Of a DNA stretch of 64,000 bases, positions 19,889 to 29,555 are shown one piece after another. The stretch's first letter is position 1, and every line of letters starts with the position of its first letter. The notes beneath the pieces are model-generated. The model had not been told where the DNA came from, ran no database searches, and saw nothing but the letters and a program-made list of their open reading frames with translations. This DNA is from Bacillus sp. RO3 (GTDB lineage: Bacteria; Bacillota; Bacilli; Bacillales; Bacillaceae_B): the NCBI RefSeq assembly GCF_012911895.1, contig NZ_JAAXCV010000030.1, positions 62,001 through 126,000 on the forward strand, given 5' to 3'. Both the position numbers and the translations under genes were made by a program.

Positions 19889-20911
19889 TCAACCTAAGTA
19901 ACGATGATAAATCGATTTTGCTTCCTTCATATCTTTGGTGCCGTGAATGAGGGTCCGCCCATCCTTGAAGAGAACCATCCGAAATGGCGGGACTTGAATG
20001 GAAACCAGGTAGGGAGTGACATCCGCCTGGACGCCTTTACTTTTTAGAGATTCTGCAATAGTACGAAGATTCACCTCCAGTGGTGATGATGGTCTTATTT
20101 GAACAGAATCCCTGCCACAAAGAACAGCCGTTTTCGTTTGATTTTCATACTTTAGAAAAGGATAAATCCGTTGTTCTCCACATGAAGCACACCCTTCTCT
20201 TTTTAGCTTCCTTACATCCATTTCCGTATGTTCATTTCTCCAAAGATCGAAGGAGAGTACTTTTTGACTCAATGCATCAAAATCTTCCACTAACAGTTTC
20301 AATGCTTCTGTTGTCTGGTATGAAGCTACCATGGAGACGGCAGGACTGATGATCCCGGCTGTATCGCACGTAAGTCCACCTATGGGAACCCTTTCGATTA
20401 AACACTGTAGACACGGGGTAATTCCCGGGATAATGGTGAATGAAACTCCGTAACTTCCTACACAGGCACCGTAAATCCAGGGAATTCCATATTTTTGAGA
20501 CACGTCATTGATCATCATCCTGGTATCAAAATTATCCGTAGCGTCCATGATAAGATCCACACCTTGGACAAGCCTGATCAGCTCTTCCGGCATCATGTCC
20601 ATGATGTGACCTTCGATATCAACAGCCGAATTAATCTCCCGCAACCTCTTTTCTGCTGCTACAGTTTTTGGGAGACGTTCTTTTGCATCATCTTCATTGT
20701 AGAGTTGCTGGCGCTGTAGATTGCTCCATTCCACATAATCACGGTCTACAATGGTCAGCTTCCCGATTCCTGCACGCACAAGGGCTTCGGCATTACTTGT
20801 TCCAAGTGCGCCGGCACCTATGATTAACACATGTTTTTCCTTTATTCTTTTCTGACCTCTTGATCCAATAGGACTGAACAACATTTGCCTTGAATATCTA
20901 TCCTCACTCAA
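19889..20911 (-). CDS. thiF: ThiS adenylyltransferase ThiF
   Basis: The 340-residue E1-like enzyme adenylates the C terminus of ThiS. The ATP-binding loop [27 protein letters not shown] is near residue 35, with LQRQQLY, DATDNFD and zinc cysteines in CLQC and CASCG. The C-terminal about 70 residues form a small extra domain typical of Bacillus ThiF. The start is TTG with AGGGGATGAG upstream, overlapping the thiG stop. MoeB is the close alternative; the thiS-thiG context settles it. Confidence 0.92.
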   Translation of the reverse strand: MSEDRYSRQMLFSPIGSRGQKRIKEKHVLIIGAGALGTSNAEALVRAGIGKLTIVDRDYVEWSNLQRQQLYNEDDAKERLPKTVAAEKRLREINSAVDIEGHIMDMMPEELIRLVQGVDLIMDATDNFDTRMMINDVSQKYGIPWIYGACVGSYGVSFTIIPGITPCLQCLIERVPIGGLTCDTAGIISPAVSMVASYQTTEALKLLVEDFDALSQKVLSFDLWRNEHTEMDVRKLKREGCASCGEQRIYPFLKYENQTKTAVLCGRDSVQIRPSSPLEVNLRTIAESLKSKGVQADVTPYLVSIQVPPFRMVLFKDGRTLIHGTKDMKEAKSIYHRYLG

Positions 20912-21672
20912 ACACTCATCCCCTCTGAAGGGCTGCTGGCTGTTGCATATCGTTTCTTCGGGATTCTCCCCGCTTCAAAACCGAACCTGCCCGCCTCAAT
21001 CGCAAGCCTCATGGCATGAGCCATTTTGACCGGGTCGACAGCAGAAGATACGGCCGTATTAAGTAATACGGCATCTGCACCGAGTTCCATAGCGAGAGCT
21101 GCATCTGCAGGAGAACCAATCCCGGCATCAATAATGACAGGGACCTTTGCCTGTTCAATGATAAAGCTTAAATTGACTGGATTAATGATCCCTTGCCCGG
21201 ATCCTATCGGGGATGCACCCGGCATGATGGCATGGGCCCCCAATTCTTCCAACCTTCTTGCAAGAACCACGTCATCAGAAGTATAAGGAAGAACCGTAAA
21301 CCCTTCTTTTATTAATTTTTCTGTCGCTTTCAATGTTTCAACCGGATCGGGGAGCAGTGTTTTATTGCACCCGATCACTTCCACTTTAATCATGTCACAT
21401 AGCCCTGAAGCCCTCGCTAATTGAGCATGCCTGACAGCTTCCTGTGCTGTTTTTGCTCCTGCAGTATTCGGTAATAATGAGTAGTTTTCAAGGTTCAGTT
21501 TTTCCAGGAAATTAGGCTGACCCGGTTCAAATATATTCATGCGCCTGACTGTAAACGTAAGTATTTCAGCTCCTGAAGCCTCTACTGCTTTCTTCTGGAT
21601 ATCAAAATCAGGATATTTACCTGTTCCTAATAATAGTCTTGAATGAAAGGTATACTTACCGATTTTCAACAT
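20908..21672 (-). CDS. thiG: Thiazole synthase
   Basis: The 254-residue TIM-barrel enzyme condenses DXP, dehydroglycine and ThiS-thiocarboxylate to the thiazole phosphate. Visible features are [18 protein letters not shown] (Schiff-base region), [33 protein letters not shown] and [14 protein letters not shown]. It starts two bases after thiS and overlaps thiF, so the three are translated together. Confidence 0.95.
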   Translation of the reverse strand: MLKIGKYTFHSRLLLGTGKYPDFDIQKKAVEASGAEILTFTVRRMNIFEPGQPNFLEKLNLENYSLLPNTAGAKTAQEAVRHAQLARASGLCDMIKVEVIGCNKTLLPDPVETLKATEKLIKEGFTVLPYTSDDVVLARRLEELGAHAIMPGASPIGSGQGIINPVNLSFIIEQAKVPVIIDAGIGSPADAALAMELGADAVLLNTAVSSAVDPVKMAHAMRLAIEAGRFGFEAGRIPKKRYATASSPSEGMSV

Positions 21673-21673
21673 C

Positions 21674-21877
21674 TTAACCGCCTCCTACAAATTGGACAAG
21701 TTCAATCGTATCCCCGTTTTTTACTTCTGCTGTTTCATGATGACCTTTTTCAAGAATGATTCCATTCTGTTCAACGATTATCAACCGATTTACACTTTTA
21801 AGATGGTGGATTAAATCAGCGATGGTCCTTATTGTTTCTGGAACCGTCACCAATTGACCATTTAAGCGCAATTCCAC
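21674..21877 (-). CDS. thiS: Sulfur carrier protein ThiS
   Basis: About 67 residues with a ubiquitin-like fold ending in the required Gly-Gly (QFVGGG), which is adenylated and then carries sulfur for the thiazole. I chose GTG 21877 (product starting MELRLNGQL), which matches the family's N terminus and has AGGAGGGGG ten or so bases upstream; the GTG at 21886 would lie almost on that site. It sits between thiO and thiG. Confidence 0.92.
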   Translation of the reverse strand: MELRLNGQLVTVPETIRTIADLIHHLKSVNRLIIVEQNGIILEKGHHETAEVKNGDTIELVQFVGGG

Positions 21878-21882
21878 TGTCT

Positions 21883-22980
21883 TCACCCCCTCCTATACTC
21901 TGCCAGTGGATAGGGAATGTCCTTTTCAATCATGTCTGCTACCAATTCACCTGTGATCGGGGCAAGAAGAATCCCATTCCGGTAATGTCCCGTGGCAACG
22001 GACAGGCCATCCCATTCCTCACTTCTCCCAATGAAAGGCATTCCCCCTTCAGTTTGAGGTCGTATACCTGACCAGGCTTTTTCCCATTCTGCATAGGATA
22101 AATCGGGGAGTATCCCTGTCGCAAGCTTCATGAGATGCATTAATCCATCTATGGAAATGGTTTCGTCGAAAGTATGTGATTTCTCTGTTGCACCGATTAA
22201 AAGCCTGCCTCCCATCTTCGGAACAATATAACAGTCCTCTGTGAATATGGTACGTTTCACCATTCTGGGTGAAGCTTTAACAGAAAAACATTCTCCTTTA
22301 ACTGGATAAGATTGAAAAGGAACATTTAGCTTAGTCAGCAGGGACTGACTCCAGGCGCCCCCCGCAATGACCGTTTCCTTTGCGCTAAAAGGACCTGCGG
22401 AGGTCTGAACACCCTCTATCCTGTTGCCTTTTATAATAAAATCATGAACGTCCGTAAATTCTTTTATTTCCGCACCCAATCTAACCGCCGCAAATCCCAA
22501 CCCCTGCACAATCATCGGAGCTGATATATTTCCATCCTTCGGGATCCATAGACCTCCTGTCATGTCCTTGGATAAATGAGGTTCATAGAAAGACAGACTG
22601 CCAGGGGATAACCACTCAAGCCCTTCTTCTTTTTCTGCAATGGATGTAAGCTCCAGTAAACCCTTCGCGTCTTCCTCTGTCTTCGCCAATTTAATCATCC
22701 CGTTTTCTACATATTGAATATCGATCCCTGTTAATTCTTTTAGCTCCTCAGCTAATCCTGGGTACATATCCCGACTCGCCTTTGCCAACTTGTATAGAGG
22801 GCTTCCGCCGTGTAATTCTGTCTGGACGCCAAGCATTCCTGCGGCGGCCTGAGATGCTTTTCCCCCGAGCTGATTCCTCTCAAGAAGGAGGACACTCCTT
22901 CCTCTTTTACATAACTGATAAGCGATGGAGCAGCCAATCACTCCTCCCCCCACAATCAGTACGTCATATGTCTTTACCAT
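21883..22980 (-). CDS. thiO: Glycine oxidase
   Basis: The 365-residue flavoprotein oxidises glycine to dehydroglycine for thiazole synthesis. The FAD-binding motif is VLIVGGGVIGCSIAYQLCKRG at the N terminus; later KASQAAAGMLG and the C-terminal SVATGHYRNGILLAP match the ThiO family of DAO-type oxidases. AAGGAGG precedes the ATG. Its presence (not ThiH) points to an aerobic route. Confidence 0.93.
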   Translation of the reverse strand: MVKTYDVLIVGGGVIGCSIAYQLCKRGRSVLLLERNQLGGKASQAAAGMLGVQTELHGGSPLYKLAKASRDMYPGLAEELKELTGIDIQYVENGMIKLAKTEEDAKGLLELTSIAEKEEGLEWLSPGSLSFYEPHLSKDMTGGLWIPKDGNISAPMIVQGLGFAAVRLGAEIKEFTDVHDFIIKGNRIEGVQTSAGPFSAKETVIAGGAWSQSLLTKLNVPFQSYPVKGECFSVKASPRMVKRTIFTEDCYIVPKMGGRLLIGATEKSHTFDETISIDGLMHLMKLATGILPDLSYAEWEKAWSGIRPQTEGGMPFIGRSEEWDGLSVATGHYRNGILLAPITGELVADMIEKDIPYPLAEYRRG

Positions 22981-23605
22981 ACCAGTTCACCTCCTTACGC
23001 AGTTCTTTATCATAAGAGCTGGCTGCCTTTACGGGATCCCCTGCAAGAAAAATTCCTGATAAGACCGCGATCCCCCTTGCTCCTGTCTGCATGACTTCCG
23101 CGACTCTCTCAGGTGTGATGCCACCGATCGCAATAGTGGGTACAGGTACGGACTGAACCACTCTCTTGAATCTTGCCAATCCAATACCCGCTTTCCCAGG
23201 TTTCGAAGAAGTCGCATACACATTCCCGCAAAGCAAAAAATCAGTTCCACCTGTAAATGCCTCCACTGCTTCTCCTTCAGAATGAACAGACGACCCCAAT
23301 CTTAGTGAGGGAAAGGCATTCTTCACTAAATGGATGTGGGCACTTTGATGGCCAAGCTGGACTCCTCCTGCGTTCTTCATAAGGGCTATGTCCGCACGGT
23401 CATTGATATGGATTTTCTCCAAAGGGATCCCTTCTTTCTCAAGCTTTTCAACGGCCACTATTATCTGTTTACTTGTCCATCGTTTTTCACGCAGGTGAAA
23501 CAGGTCTACAATTGGGGAAATGTGTTTCGAGATCTCCACGAACTCTTCCATTGATTGTTTCCCAGTGGATATGACATGAAGTTGTCCTTTGGATTCACCT
23601 CTCAT
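22964..23605 (-). CDS. tenI: Thiazole tautomerase TenI
   Basis: About 213 residues, with a ThiE-like TIM barrel. TenI aromatises the thiazole made by ThiG. Visible segments are LHVISTGKQSMEEF, HINDRADIALMKNAGGVQLGHQS, GSSVHSEGEA, LLCGNVYATSSKPGKAGIGLARF and IAIGGITPERVAEVMQTGARGIAVLSGI. I chose ATG 23605, which has GGGAGAT upstream and gives the usual length; the 32 residues before it belong to the overlapping ykoC end. It overlaps thiO by 17 bp. Confidence 0.9.
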   Translation of the reverse strand: MRGESKGQLHVISTGKQSMEEFVEISKHISPIVDLFHLREKRWTSKQIIVAVEKLEKEGIPLEKIHINDRADIALMKNAGGVQLGHQSAHIHLVKNAFPSLRLGSSVHSEGEAVEAFTGGTDFLLCGNVYATSSKPGKAGIGLARFKRVVQSVPVPTIAIGGITPERVAEVMQTGARGIAVLSGIFLAGDPVKAASSYDKELRKEVNWYGKDI

Positions 23606-24389
23606 GACGAACATCTCCCACGGGGAAAATGGGCAGGTGGGTGGAAGCATAAAGGCTGACCAATATGATGAGGAGAATGCTGCCAACAAAGTATCCATCA
23701 TATCTTGAAAACCCCACTCGATAGTAATAAGATCGTTCCCCTTCCCCTTTAAATCCTTTCGTTTCCATCGCCACGGCGATCCGGTGTGCCTTTCTGATGC
23801 TTTGGGCCAGGAGCGGGATCATGTAGCATTTCATTTTGTAGATCAGATTTCGACTTTCATCTATCCCCCTGACTTTCATGGCATTGCGGATCGTGACGAT
23901 TTCCTCTGCCATTATGGGGATGAGCCTGAAAGCAGCCATAAAGCTATAGGCGTACTTAGGCTTTACTTTCATCTGCTGCATAAGTGAATAAAAGAGAAGC
24001 ACAGGCTTTGTCGTTATCACAAATAATAAGCCCAATACAGCAAATACAAAGGCTCTGACCCCGACATGAATCCCACGGTAAAAGCTTTCTTCCGTTACCT
24101 GTATCAATCCCCACTTCAGCCATATCGTCTCCCCTTTACCGAAAAGGATCATCGATGAAGAAGTGGAAAGAAAAACAAACAGAAATGGCAGGATCATAAG
24201 TATCATGATCCTTCTAGGAAGCCCTGAGAAGAACCAGAGCATGAAAGAAATAAGCAGGGTCAAATAAACCAGCCAGTTGAGGTGATGAACAAATAGAATG
24301 AAAAGAAACACTCCGCTCAAGGCCAATAACTTGAAGCTTGGATTTAAGTGATGCAGCCATGTATCCTTATAGTTGATTTCTAGATTCAT
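23595..24389 (-). CDS. ykoC: ECF transporter transmembrane protein (YkoC)
   Basis: The 264-residue membrane protein is the T component of an energy-coupling factor transporter, with about five to six helices and the coupling helix pattern RNAMKVRGIDES and MAVAMETKGFKG, the Ala-Arg-Gly-type motifs that contact the ATPase. It overlaps ykoD by four bases. With ykoD and ykoE it forms an ECF importer for the thiamin precursor HMP, as inferred from the ykoFEDC system; ykoF is not present. Confidence 0.9.
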   Translation of the reverse strand: MNLEINYKDTWLHHLNPSFKLLALSGVFLFILFVHHLNWLVYLTLLISFMLWFFSGLPRRIMILMILPFLFVFLSTSSSMILFGKGETIWLKWGLIQVTEESFYRGIHVGVRAFVFAVLGLLFVITTKPVLLFYSLMQQMKVKPKYAYSFMAAFRLIPIMAEEIVTIRNAMKVRGIDESRNLIYKMKCYMIPLLAQSIRKAHRIAVAMETKGFKGEGERSYYYRVGFSRYDGYFVGSILLIILVSLYASTHLPIFPVGDVRHER

Positions 24390-25813
24390 AGTGCTTTTCT
24401 CCTAACAACTTCATTATCAAGATCTTGAACAAGCTTTCCTTTCTCAATCACCCATTTTCTTGTTGCATAGTGGTCCATAATCATCTGATCGTGCGTTACC
24501 ATTAGAATGGTATATCCTTCTTTTTGGTATACCTGGAGCATGTCAAGGAGGGCGAATGTATTGCTGGCATCCTGACCGAAAGTTGGCTCATCCAACAATA
24601 AAATTCCTTTGTCCATGACGATGGATGCTGCGACGCTTAATCTCCGCTTTTGGCCCATGGATAAATGATAGGGATGGTGAAATTTATAAGATAAGAGCTT
24701 GAATCGTTTCAGAAGTCTGTGAACCTTTCTCTTGACAGTTTCTTCCTCCATCCCCTGTAATCGATAGGTATACGCCACCTCTTCAAAAACAGAGTTTGTG
24801 ACGAACTGAAATTCAGGGTTCTGGAATACAAACGCACAATCTGGAGGCAAATCCCTTCCCCCTACCTGTATTCCATCCACTTCATAAGTTCCGGTCGTTC
24901 GAATAAAATGCATGAGACTATGCAGGAATGTTGACTTGCCTGCGCCGTTCTCCCCCTTGATGGCAATCCAGTCCCCAACATGGATTGTCGCTTTTGGGAT
25001 ATGTATTTTCACTTCTTTTTTCACATATCCCCTGAAGTCTTCCAAGTTTAATTTTATAGGTCCCGGAACCTTTAGCACCGAAGGGGGGCGGGATGACAAG
25101 TGGTCCTCCCACGCTTCGGGATACCAAACCCCGAGCTCCTTCAATGTGTCCCTGTATTTGGATAAAATGTTTTCCTTGGATCCATCCGCCAGGATATTCC
25201 CATGTTCATTGAACAGGATGATGCGATCAATGATTTCCAATACGTGATCCAGCTTGTGCTCAATGATAAGCAGTGTCTTATCCTGACATGTTTCCTTGAC
25301 GATATCCCAAATGGATTTCGTACTTTCCACGTCTAACATCGAAGTGGGCTCATCCAGGAACAGAGTATCAGGCTCAAGGGCCAATACTGAGGCTATGGCC
25401 AATTTCTGCTTCATTCCTCCAGAGAGTGTGGAGATTTTCGTATGTGGATCTTGTAGCTTTAACTTTACGCTATCCAACAGCAAATCAATCTTCCCCGGCA
25501 TTTCTTCACGGGGAACTTGTACATTTTCTAAAACAAAGGCGAGTTCCTCATCTGCATAAGGCATGCAAAATTGAGAGTCTGGATCTTGAAATACAAATCC
25601 CCATGAATCCGGATGTTCAATGGAAGAGCATTTCATCGGGACATCAACTGCTTGTGGGATTATTCCTGCCAATACATGAAGAAAGGTTGATTTCCCTGAT
25701 CCAGATGGTCCTAAAAGCAAAACTTTTTCTCCACTGCGAATAGCCAAATCTAAATCGTTAAACAACAATTTTTCTGATTTTGGGAATTTCAAGCGCAAAT
25801 TTTCCACATGCAT
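24386..25813 (-). CDS. ykoD: ECF transporter double ATPase (YkoD)
   Basis: The 475-residue protein carries two ABC ATPase domains in one chain. The first has Walker A GPSGSGKST (about residue 37), signature LSGGMKQK and DEPTSMLD; the second has GENGAGKST (about 295), signature LSMGQKRR and DEPTFGQD. It powers the YkoCDE importer. It is located in the inner face of the membrane complex and lies between ykoE and ykoC in the operon. Confidence 0.93.
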   Translation of the reverse strand: MHVENLRLKFPKSEKLLFNDLDLAIRSGEKVLLLGPSGSGKSTFLHVLAGIIPQAVDVPMKCSSIEHPDSWGFVFQDPDSQFCMPYADEELAFVLENVQVPREEMPGKIDLLLDSVKLKLQDPHTKISTLSGGMKQKLAIASVLALEPDTLFLDEPTSMLDVESTKSIWDIVKETCQDKTLLIIEHKLDHVLEIIDRIILFNEHGNILADGSKENILSKYRDTLKELGVWYPEAWEDHLSSRPPSVLKVPGPIKLNLEDFRGYVKKEVKIHIPKATIHVGDWIAIKGENGAGKSTFLHSLMHFIRTTGTYEVDGIQVGGRDLPPDCAFVFQNPEFQFVTNSVFEEVAYTYRLQGMEEETVKRKVHRLLKRFKLLSYKFHHPYHLSMGQKRRLSVAASIVMDKGILLLDEPTFGQDASNTFALLDMLQVYQKEGYTILMVTHDQMIMDHYATRKWVIEKGKLVQDLDNEVVRRKAL

Positions 25814-25828
25814 TACATCATCTCTCCC

Positions 25829-26407
25829 TTATCCATCCAATGCATCGAACTCTTTCTGATCCGCTCTTCTGACCAGGTTTGTGACGCCTGTGTTCTCCAA
25901 TGCCCTTACCAGATAATAGGAACCAATCCCCGCAATGACAATGGAGCCTATCAGTCTTGCAGCAATGAACAGGGATAAATTCCATACTGCCAAATCCCCC
26001 ATATACCCTTTAAAGTAGTCCAAGAGTATGGAGCCGAAAGCAGAGCCCACGGCTGCAGCACAGATCACCAGAAGGTCATACCGTTTATAACGGGTCAATA
26101 GAAAGACCAATTCTGCAAACAACCCCTGAATCATGCCGAACAGGAGTACTTCAAGGCCCCATTCAGAACCCATCAAAAATTCTCCGGAAGACGCTGCAAT
26201 CTCAGCTAATAGTGCCACACCGGGCTTTCTTAGGATCAAAAATGCGACAGTTGCGGCCATAAACCACATCCCGTAAATAAGTTGATCAGCATGTATCCCC
26301 AATGGTTTTAACACATTATAGAGAGGTCCCCAAAGCTTGTAAATAATCCCGAAACCAATTGAAATGACCACTGTTATTAAGATGTCCGTCAATTTTAATC
26401 TAGACAT
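25829..26407 (-). CDS. ykoE: ECF substrate-binding subunit for HMP (YkoE)
   Basis: About 192 residues with six hydrophobic helices. It resembles B. subtilis YkoE, the S component that binds hydroxymethylpyrimidine or thiamin; conserved features include LTDILITVVISIGFGIIYK at the N terminus and the GSEWGLEVLLFGMIQGLFAEL helix. I chose ATG 26407, which follows AAGGTG; longer starts at 26413-26416 overlap tenA further. Its place between tenA and ykoD supports precursor salvage. Confidence 0.88.
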   Translation of the reverse strand: MSRLKLTDILITVVISIGFGIIYKLWGPLYNVLKPLGIHADQLIYGMWFMAATVAFLILRKPGVALLAEIAASSGEFLMGSEWGLEVLLFGMIQGLFAELVFLLTRYKRYDLLVICAAAVGSAFGSILLDYFKGYMGDLAVWNLSLFIAARLIGSIVIAGIGSYYLVRALENTGVTNLVRRADQKEFDALDG

Positions 26408-27104
26408 GTACATCACCTTCGCTTCCCGAAGTCAGTACAGATTGAAATGACCACTCTTCCATGGTGTATGCCATTTCCCAAAACTGCAGCTCATAGATGC
26501 TGCTTACGATAAAATTCTCTCTCATTCTTACTTTGTCTGATTCAGACATCGTTTCCGCTAATTCATCGAGTCGGATGATTTGCTCCTCCACCAATTCCCT
26601 GAACCACTCCCCGCCATAAGCTGCAATCCATTCCTGGTAGATGGTCTCTTCTGGAGTACACGCCTTCAGCCTTTCTCCTATTTCGTAATAGAGCCAGTAA
26701 CAAGGAAGGATGGTGGCCAGTATGTCTGCGAGACCTCCAAGCTGTGCGGAACGATACATATGAGATGTGTATGCATAAGCCGTGGGAGAAGGTTTAAATT
26801 CCCTTTTTTCTACTTCCGTGATTCCTAATCGTTCAGAAAAATTCTTATGAAGGGAGAGCTCTGCTTCATTCGTTCCCACAGCATGTGCTGCCATTCGTGA
26901 TGTAGTATGTAAATCCATTGCCTTCGCAGCTCCCAGAGCCTGCACTTTGGAAAAATGAGTGAGGTAATAGGCATCCTGCAGGATGTAGTATCTGAAGTTC
27001 TCAATGGGGAGTGTTCCGTCACCGATTCCTTTGACGAAGGGATGTTGAAAGCTTGCTTCCCAGATTTCTTTCACTTCATTTCTTAAAAACATAGAAAATG
27101 ACAT
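26400..27104 (-). CDS. tenA: Aminopyrimidine aminohydrolase (thiaminase II)
   Basis: The 234-residue all-helical enzyme hydrolyses aminomethyl-HMP, a thiamin breakdown product, to HMP for salvage. Features include the N-terminal FVKGIGDGTLPIENFRYYILQDAYYL, the active-site cysteine in LPCYWLYYEIG, and the C-terminal FWEMAYTMEEW with the catalytic Glu. AAAGGAG precedes the ATG. It is the first gene after the TPP riboswitch. Confidence 0.94.
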   Translation of the reverse strand: MSFSMFLRNEVKEIWEASFQHPFVKGIGDGTLPIENFRYYILQDAYYLTHFSKVQALGAAKAMDLHTTSRMAAHAVGTNEAELSLHKNFSERLGITEVEKREFKPSPTAYAYTSHMYRSAQLGGLADILATILPCYWLYYEIGERLKACTPEETIYQEWIAAYGGEWFRELVEEQIIRLDELAETMSESDKVRMRENFIVSSIYELQFWEMAYTMEEWSFQSVLTSGSEGDVHV

Positions 27105-27141
27105 TGTCTCTTACTCCTTTTCCAGACGACCCGAACAGGCA

Positions 27142-27190
27142 ATAAAAAAAGCCACTTCCCGCTATGCATACAGCATACAGAAAGTGGCTT
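27142..27190 (-). terminator. TPP riboswitch-controlled terminator
   Basis: On the minus strand AAGCCACTTTC pairs with GGGAAGTGGCTT and is followed by TTTTTTT. The upstream arm can compete with the 3' part of the TPP aptamer (GGGAAGTGG). It lies about 40 bp before tenA. Confidence 0.88.
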
Positions 27191-27233
27191 GAGATCATAG
27201 GAATAAACGGATATTCTACGTGACCATCAAACA

Positions 27234-27324
27234 CCACTTCCCTCCGCTGGTCTCAACCAGATCAGGTTCAAAGGGTCTTAAAGTCACACTTTAATCTCAG
27301 CCTTTTACAAGGCACCCCTAGTGG
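27234..27324 (-). promoter_or_regulatory. TPP riboswitch (THI box)
   Basis: The minus strand reads, in order, CTAGGGGTGCC, GGCTGAGA, GACCCTTTGAACCTGATCTG and CAGCGGAGGGAAGTGG. These are the conserved TPP aptamer segments. TPP binding should terminate transcription before tenA and so shut down the tenA-ykoEDC-tenI-thiOSGFDE operon. Confidence 0.96.
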
Positions 27325-27354
27325 ATCGTCCAATTAAATTTTGTATTCGAAGCT

Positions 27355-27382
27355 ATCGTACCATGATTCTTTTACTTGTCAA
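27355..27382 (-). promoter_or_regulatory. Predicted promoter of the thiamin operon
   Basis: On the minus strand TTGACA (27377-27382) and TACGAT (27355-27360) are separated by 16 bp. The -35 box is perfect and the -10 box moderate. Confidence 0.65.
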
Positions 27383-27567
27383 TACTTTTTATCTATCTCT
27401 CACTGATTGATCATGAGTAAAAACCCATTGATATCATAGAACAGACCAACAAAAAACCCTATTTAAAATCCATAAAAAAATTTCTTCAGCAAATAAATTC
27501 ACTACTCTGCAAAAAAATGTATAAATATAATAAATAATGAATTAAAATTGATGATTTCCATGCTAAA

Positions 27568-27600
27568 ACAGGACGAACCTCCATCATCAAGGTTCGTCCC
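27568..27600 (-). terminator. Terminator after desR
   Basis: On the minus strand GGACGAACCTT and AGGTTCGTCC pair and are followed by TGTTTTAG, immediately downstream of the desR stop. Confidence 0.8.
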
Positions 27601-27607
27601 TGTCCCA

Positions 27608-28207
27608 TTATTTAAACCATCCCTTTTCTCTTGATTGGGTGATGGCTTCGATTCGATTTTTGACTTCCAATTTGTCCAGGATGGTTGAGATGTAGTTACG
27701 GACGGTACCCGTTTTAAGGCTGAGTTCGTCGGCGATTTCCTTAGTGTTTTTTCCGTCGGCAACAAGTTCCAGCACTTCTTTTTCCCGGTCAGTCAGGGGG
27801 TTTTCTTCCCCATACACATCATCCATTAGTTCAGGGGCATATATACGCTTTCCGTCCATCACAAGTCGGATGGAATTGGCCAGTTCCTCACTTGGGCTAT
27901 CTTTTAATAGATACCCTTTAACCCCACCCTTTAATGCACGCTGAAAATAACCTGACCGGGCAAAGGTGGTGAGGATAATGACTTTGCACTCTTCTCCCTT
28001 CAATTCCTCTGCTGCTTCGAGCCCCGTTTTTTCAGGCATTTCGATGTCCATGATACAGATATCGGGTTTAAGCTCGTGTACGAGAGCAATGGCTTCTTCA
28101 CCATTGCCCGCTTTTCCGACAACCTCCATATCATCTTCCAGGCTCAGCAGCGAGCCCAGGGCACCTAACAGCATCCTCTGATCTTCAGCGATTACAATCC
28201 GAATCAT
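27608..28207 (-). CDS. desR: Response regulator DesR
   Basis: The 199-residue NarL/LuxR-type response regulator has an N-terminal receiver domain (IVIAEDQRMLLGALGSLL, phospho-Asp in CIMDIEMPEKTG, Lys in YLLKDSPSEEL) and a C-terminal helix-turn-helix (LTDREKEVLELVADGKNTKEIADELSLKTGTVRNYIS). The sequence tracks B. subtilis DesR along its whole length. In that species DesR activates the fatty acid desaturase gene des on cooling. Its start overlaps the desK stop by four bases. No des gene is adjacent. Confidence 0.92.
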   Translation of the reverse strand: MIRIVIAEDQRMLLGALGSLLSLEDDMEVVGKAGNGEEAIALVHELKPDICIMDIEMPEKTGLEAAEELKGEECKVIILTTFARSGYFQRALKGGVKGYLLKDSPSEELANSIRLVMDGKRIYAPELMDDVYGEENPLTDREKEVLELVADGKNTKEIADELSLKTGTVRNYISTILDKLEVKNRIEAITQSREKGWFK

Positions 28208-29346
28208 TCCATTCCCTCCCTGTCAGTCTGTTTAATCACTTTAGGGACCCTCATAACCAAAGTGGTACCCTTTTCTGAAATAATCTCCAAACTTCCATTC
28301 ACAAACTCCAGCCGTTCCCTCATTCCGATCAGGCCGCTGCCTTTAGAGTGTGTATATTCTTCTCCAATCCCAACACCGTCATCCTTCACCACGATGGTCA
28401 TCTCTTTGTCTGTTTCTTCGATGGTGAGCTCACAGTATGATGCCTTGCTGTGTTTAACCACATTTGTAACGGCTTCTTTTAGGCACATGCTTAAAATATT
28501 TTCCAAAAACAGGGAAGTATGAGGGAAGATAAAGTCCTTTTCCACAACGAATTCGATTTCCGCGGCCTTTAACAACTGCCTGATACGGACGATTTCATCC
28601 TTCAGCCTAATCCCCCTCATTTGAGAAACCATTGTCCTGACTTCACTCAAGGCGGTTCTTGCCGTTTGTTGTACATCCTTTAATTCACTTCGGGCCTGCT
28701 CAGGATCTTTGTATACTAATTTCCGTGCCAAATCACTCTTCAAACCAATAAGAGAAAGCTTTTGCCCTAACGTATCATGCAGATCCCTGGCAATTCTCTG
28801 ACGTTCCTCCTGCTTGACCAGGTCAGAAATGCGTTTATTTGCATCTTCCAACTGATCCTCCAGCAATACCTGTTTGTTCCGATTATAAATATTGAAGGGT
28901 AATAGAATGACACTGATCCAGATAATAAGAATAAATGGGAATTGTGATAAAAACAATTCATCCTGTAAGACGAAATTATAATTGATAGATGCCGTGGTCA
29001 GTACCAGATGAATGATATAGAGGGTTAGAAACGCAACCCTGTTTTTGATATTTCCATTGTAGTAAGCAATGTAAAAAGCAAAATAGATAAAATTAAACTG
29101 AATGGTCATAATGATGGATATCCCGATCAAGATCGAGGTCCATAAATACACCGGCCAATCTTTTGAAAGAAACGCAAATCGTAAAGAAATAAAAAATACG
29201 ACTGTCAAGGATATCCCCACCACGATTTCAATCGTAGAGGAGGATTGAAAGATAAAATAAAAGGGGAGAATGCTGATGATGCTCCATATATATGGTGAGA
29301 TTCCAGACCCTTTTTGGATATTGATTATTTTTTTCGGCATTTGCAA
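28204..29346 (-). CDS. desK: Membrane-fluidity sensor kinase DesK
   Basis: The 380-residue protein has four to five N-terminal membrane helices, then a HisKA_3 dimerisation helix with phospho-His in RQRIARDLHDTLGQKLSLIGLKSDLARKL, and a HATPase domain (EAVTNVVKHSKASY, VVKDDGVGIG, GSGLIGMRERLEFVNGSL). This follows B. subtilis DesK closely. It senses membrane thickness or fluidity and phosphorylates DesR. A TTG start at 29346 has GAGGG upstream; ATG 29340 is the alternative. About 210 bp without a visible gene lie upstream. Confidence 0.92.
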   Translation of the reverse strand: MQMPKKIINIQKGSGISPYIWSIISILPFYFIFQSSSTIEIVVGISLTVVFFISLRFAFLSKDWPVYLWTSILIGISIIMTIQFNFIYFAFYIAYYNGNIKNRVAFLTLYIIHLVLTTASINYNFVLQDELFLSQFPFILIIWISVILLPFNIYNRNKQVLLEDQLEDANKRISDLVKQEERQRIARDLHDTLGQKLSLIGLKSDLARKLVYKDPEQARSELKDVQQTARTALSEVRTMVSQMRGIRLKDEIVRIRQLLKAAEIEFVVEKDFIFPHTSLFLENILSMCLKEAVTNVVKHSKASYCELTIEETDKEMTIVVKDDGVGIGEEYTHSKGSGLIGMRERLEFVNGSLEIISEKGTTLVMRVPKVIKQTDREGME

Positions 29347-29555
29347 GACAAAACCCTCTTTTACATTCAGTATTTAAACAATGTTAGCTTTAGTATCACA
29401 TAAAATCTCCCAACTTTCATTGAAAGCCATAAATTGTTCCGACCCAATTCTTCATGGAAGATCAAACCCTATGTAGGAGCGTACATTCAAATTCCTATCC
29501 TTGGCACTTCACAAGCTATCACTTAAATACACCGGATAAAAGGAAATGAAACAGG

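Noticed and set aside
23606..23701. Extra N-terminal 32 residues of TenI
   Set aside because: They overlap the ykoC end, have no ribosome site and are absent from the family; ATG 23605 is better.
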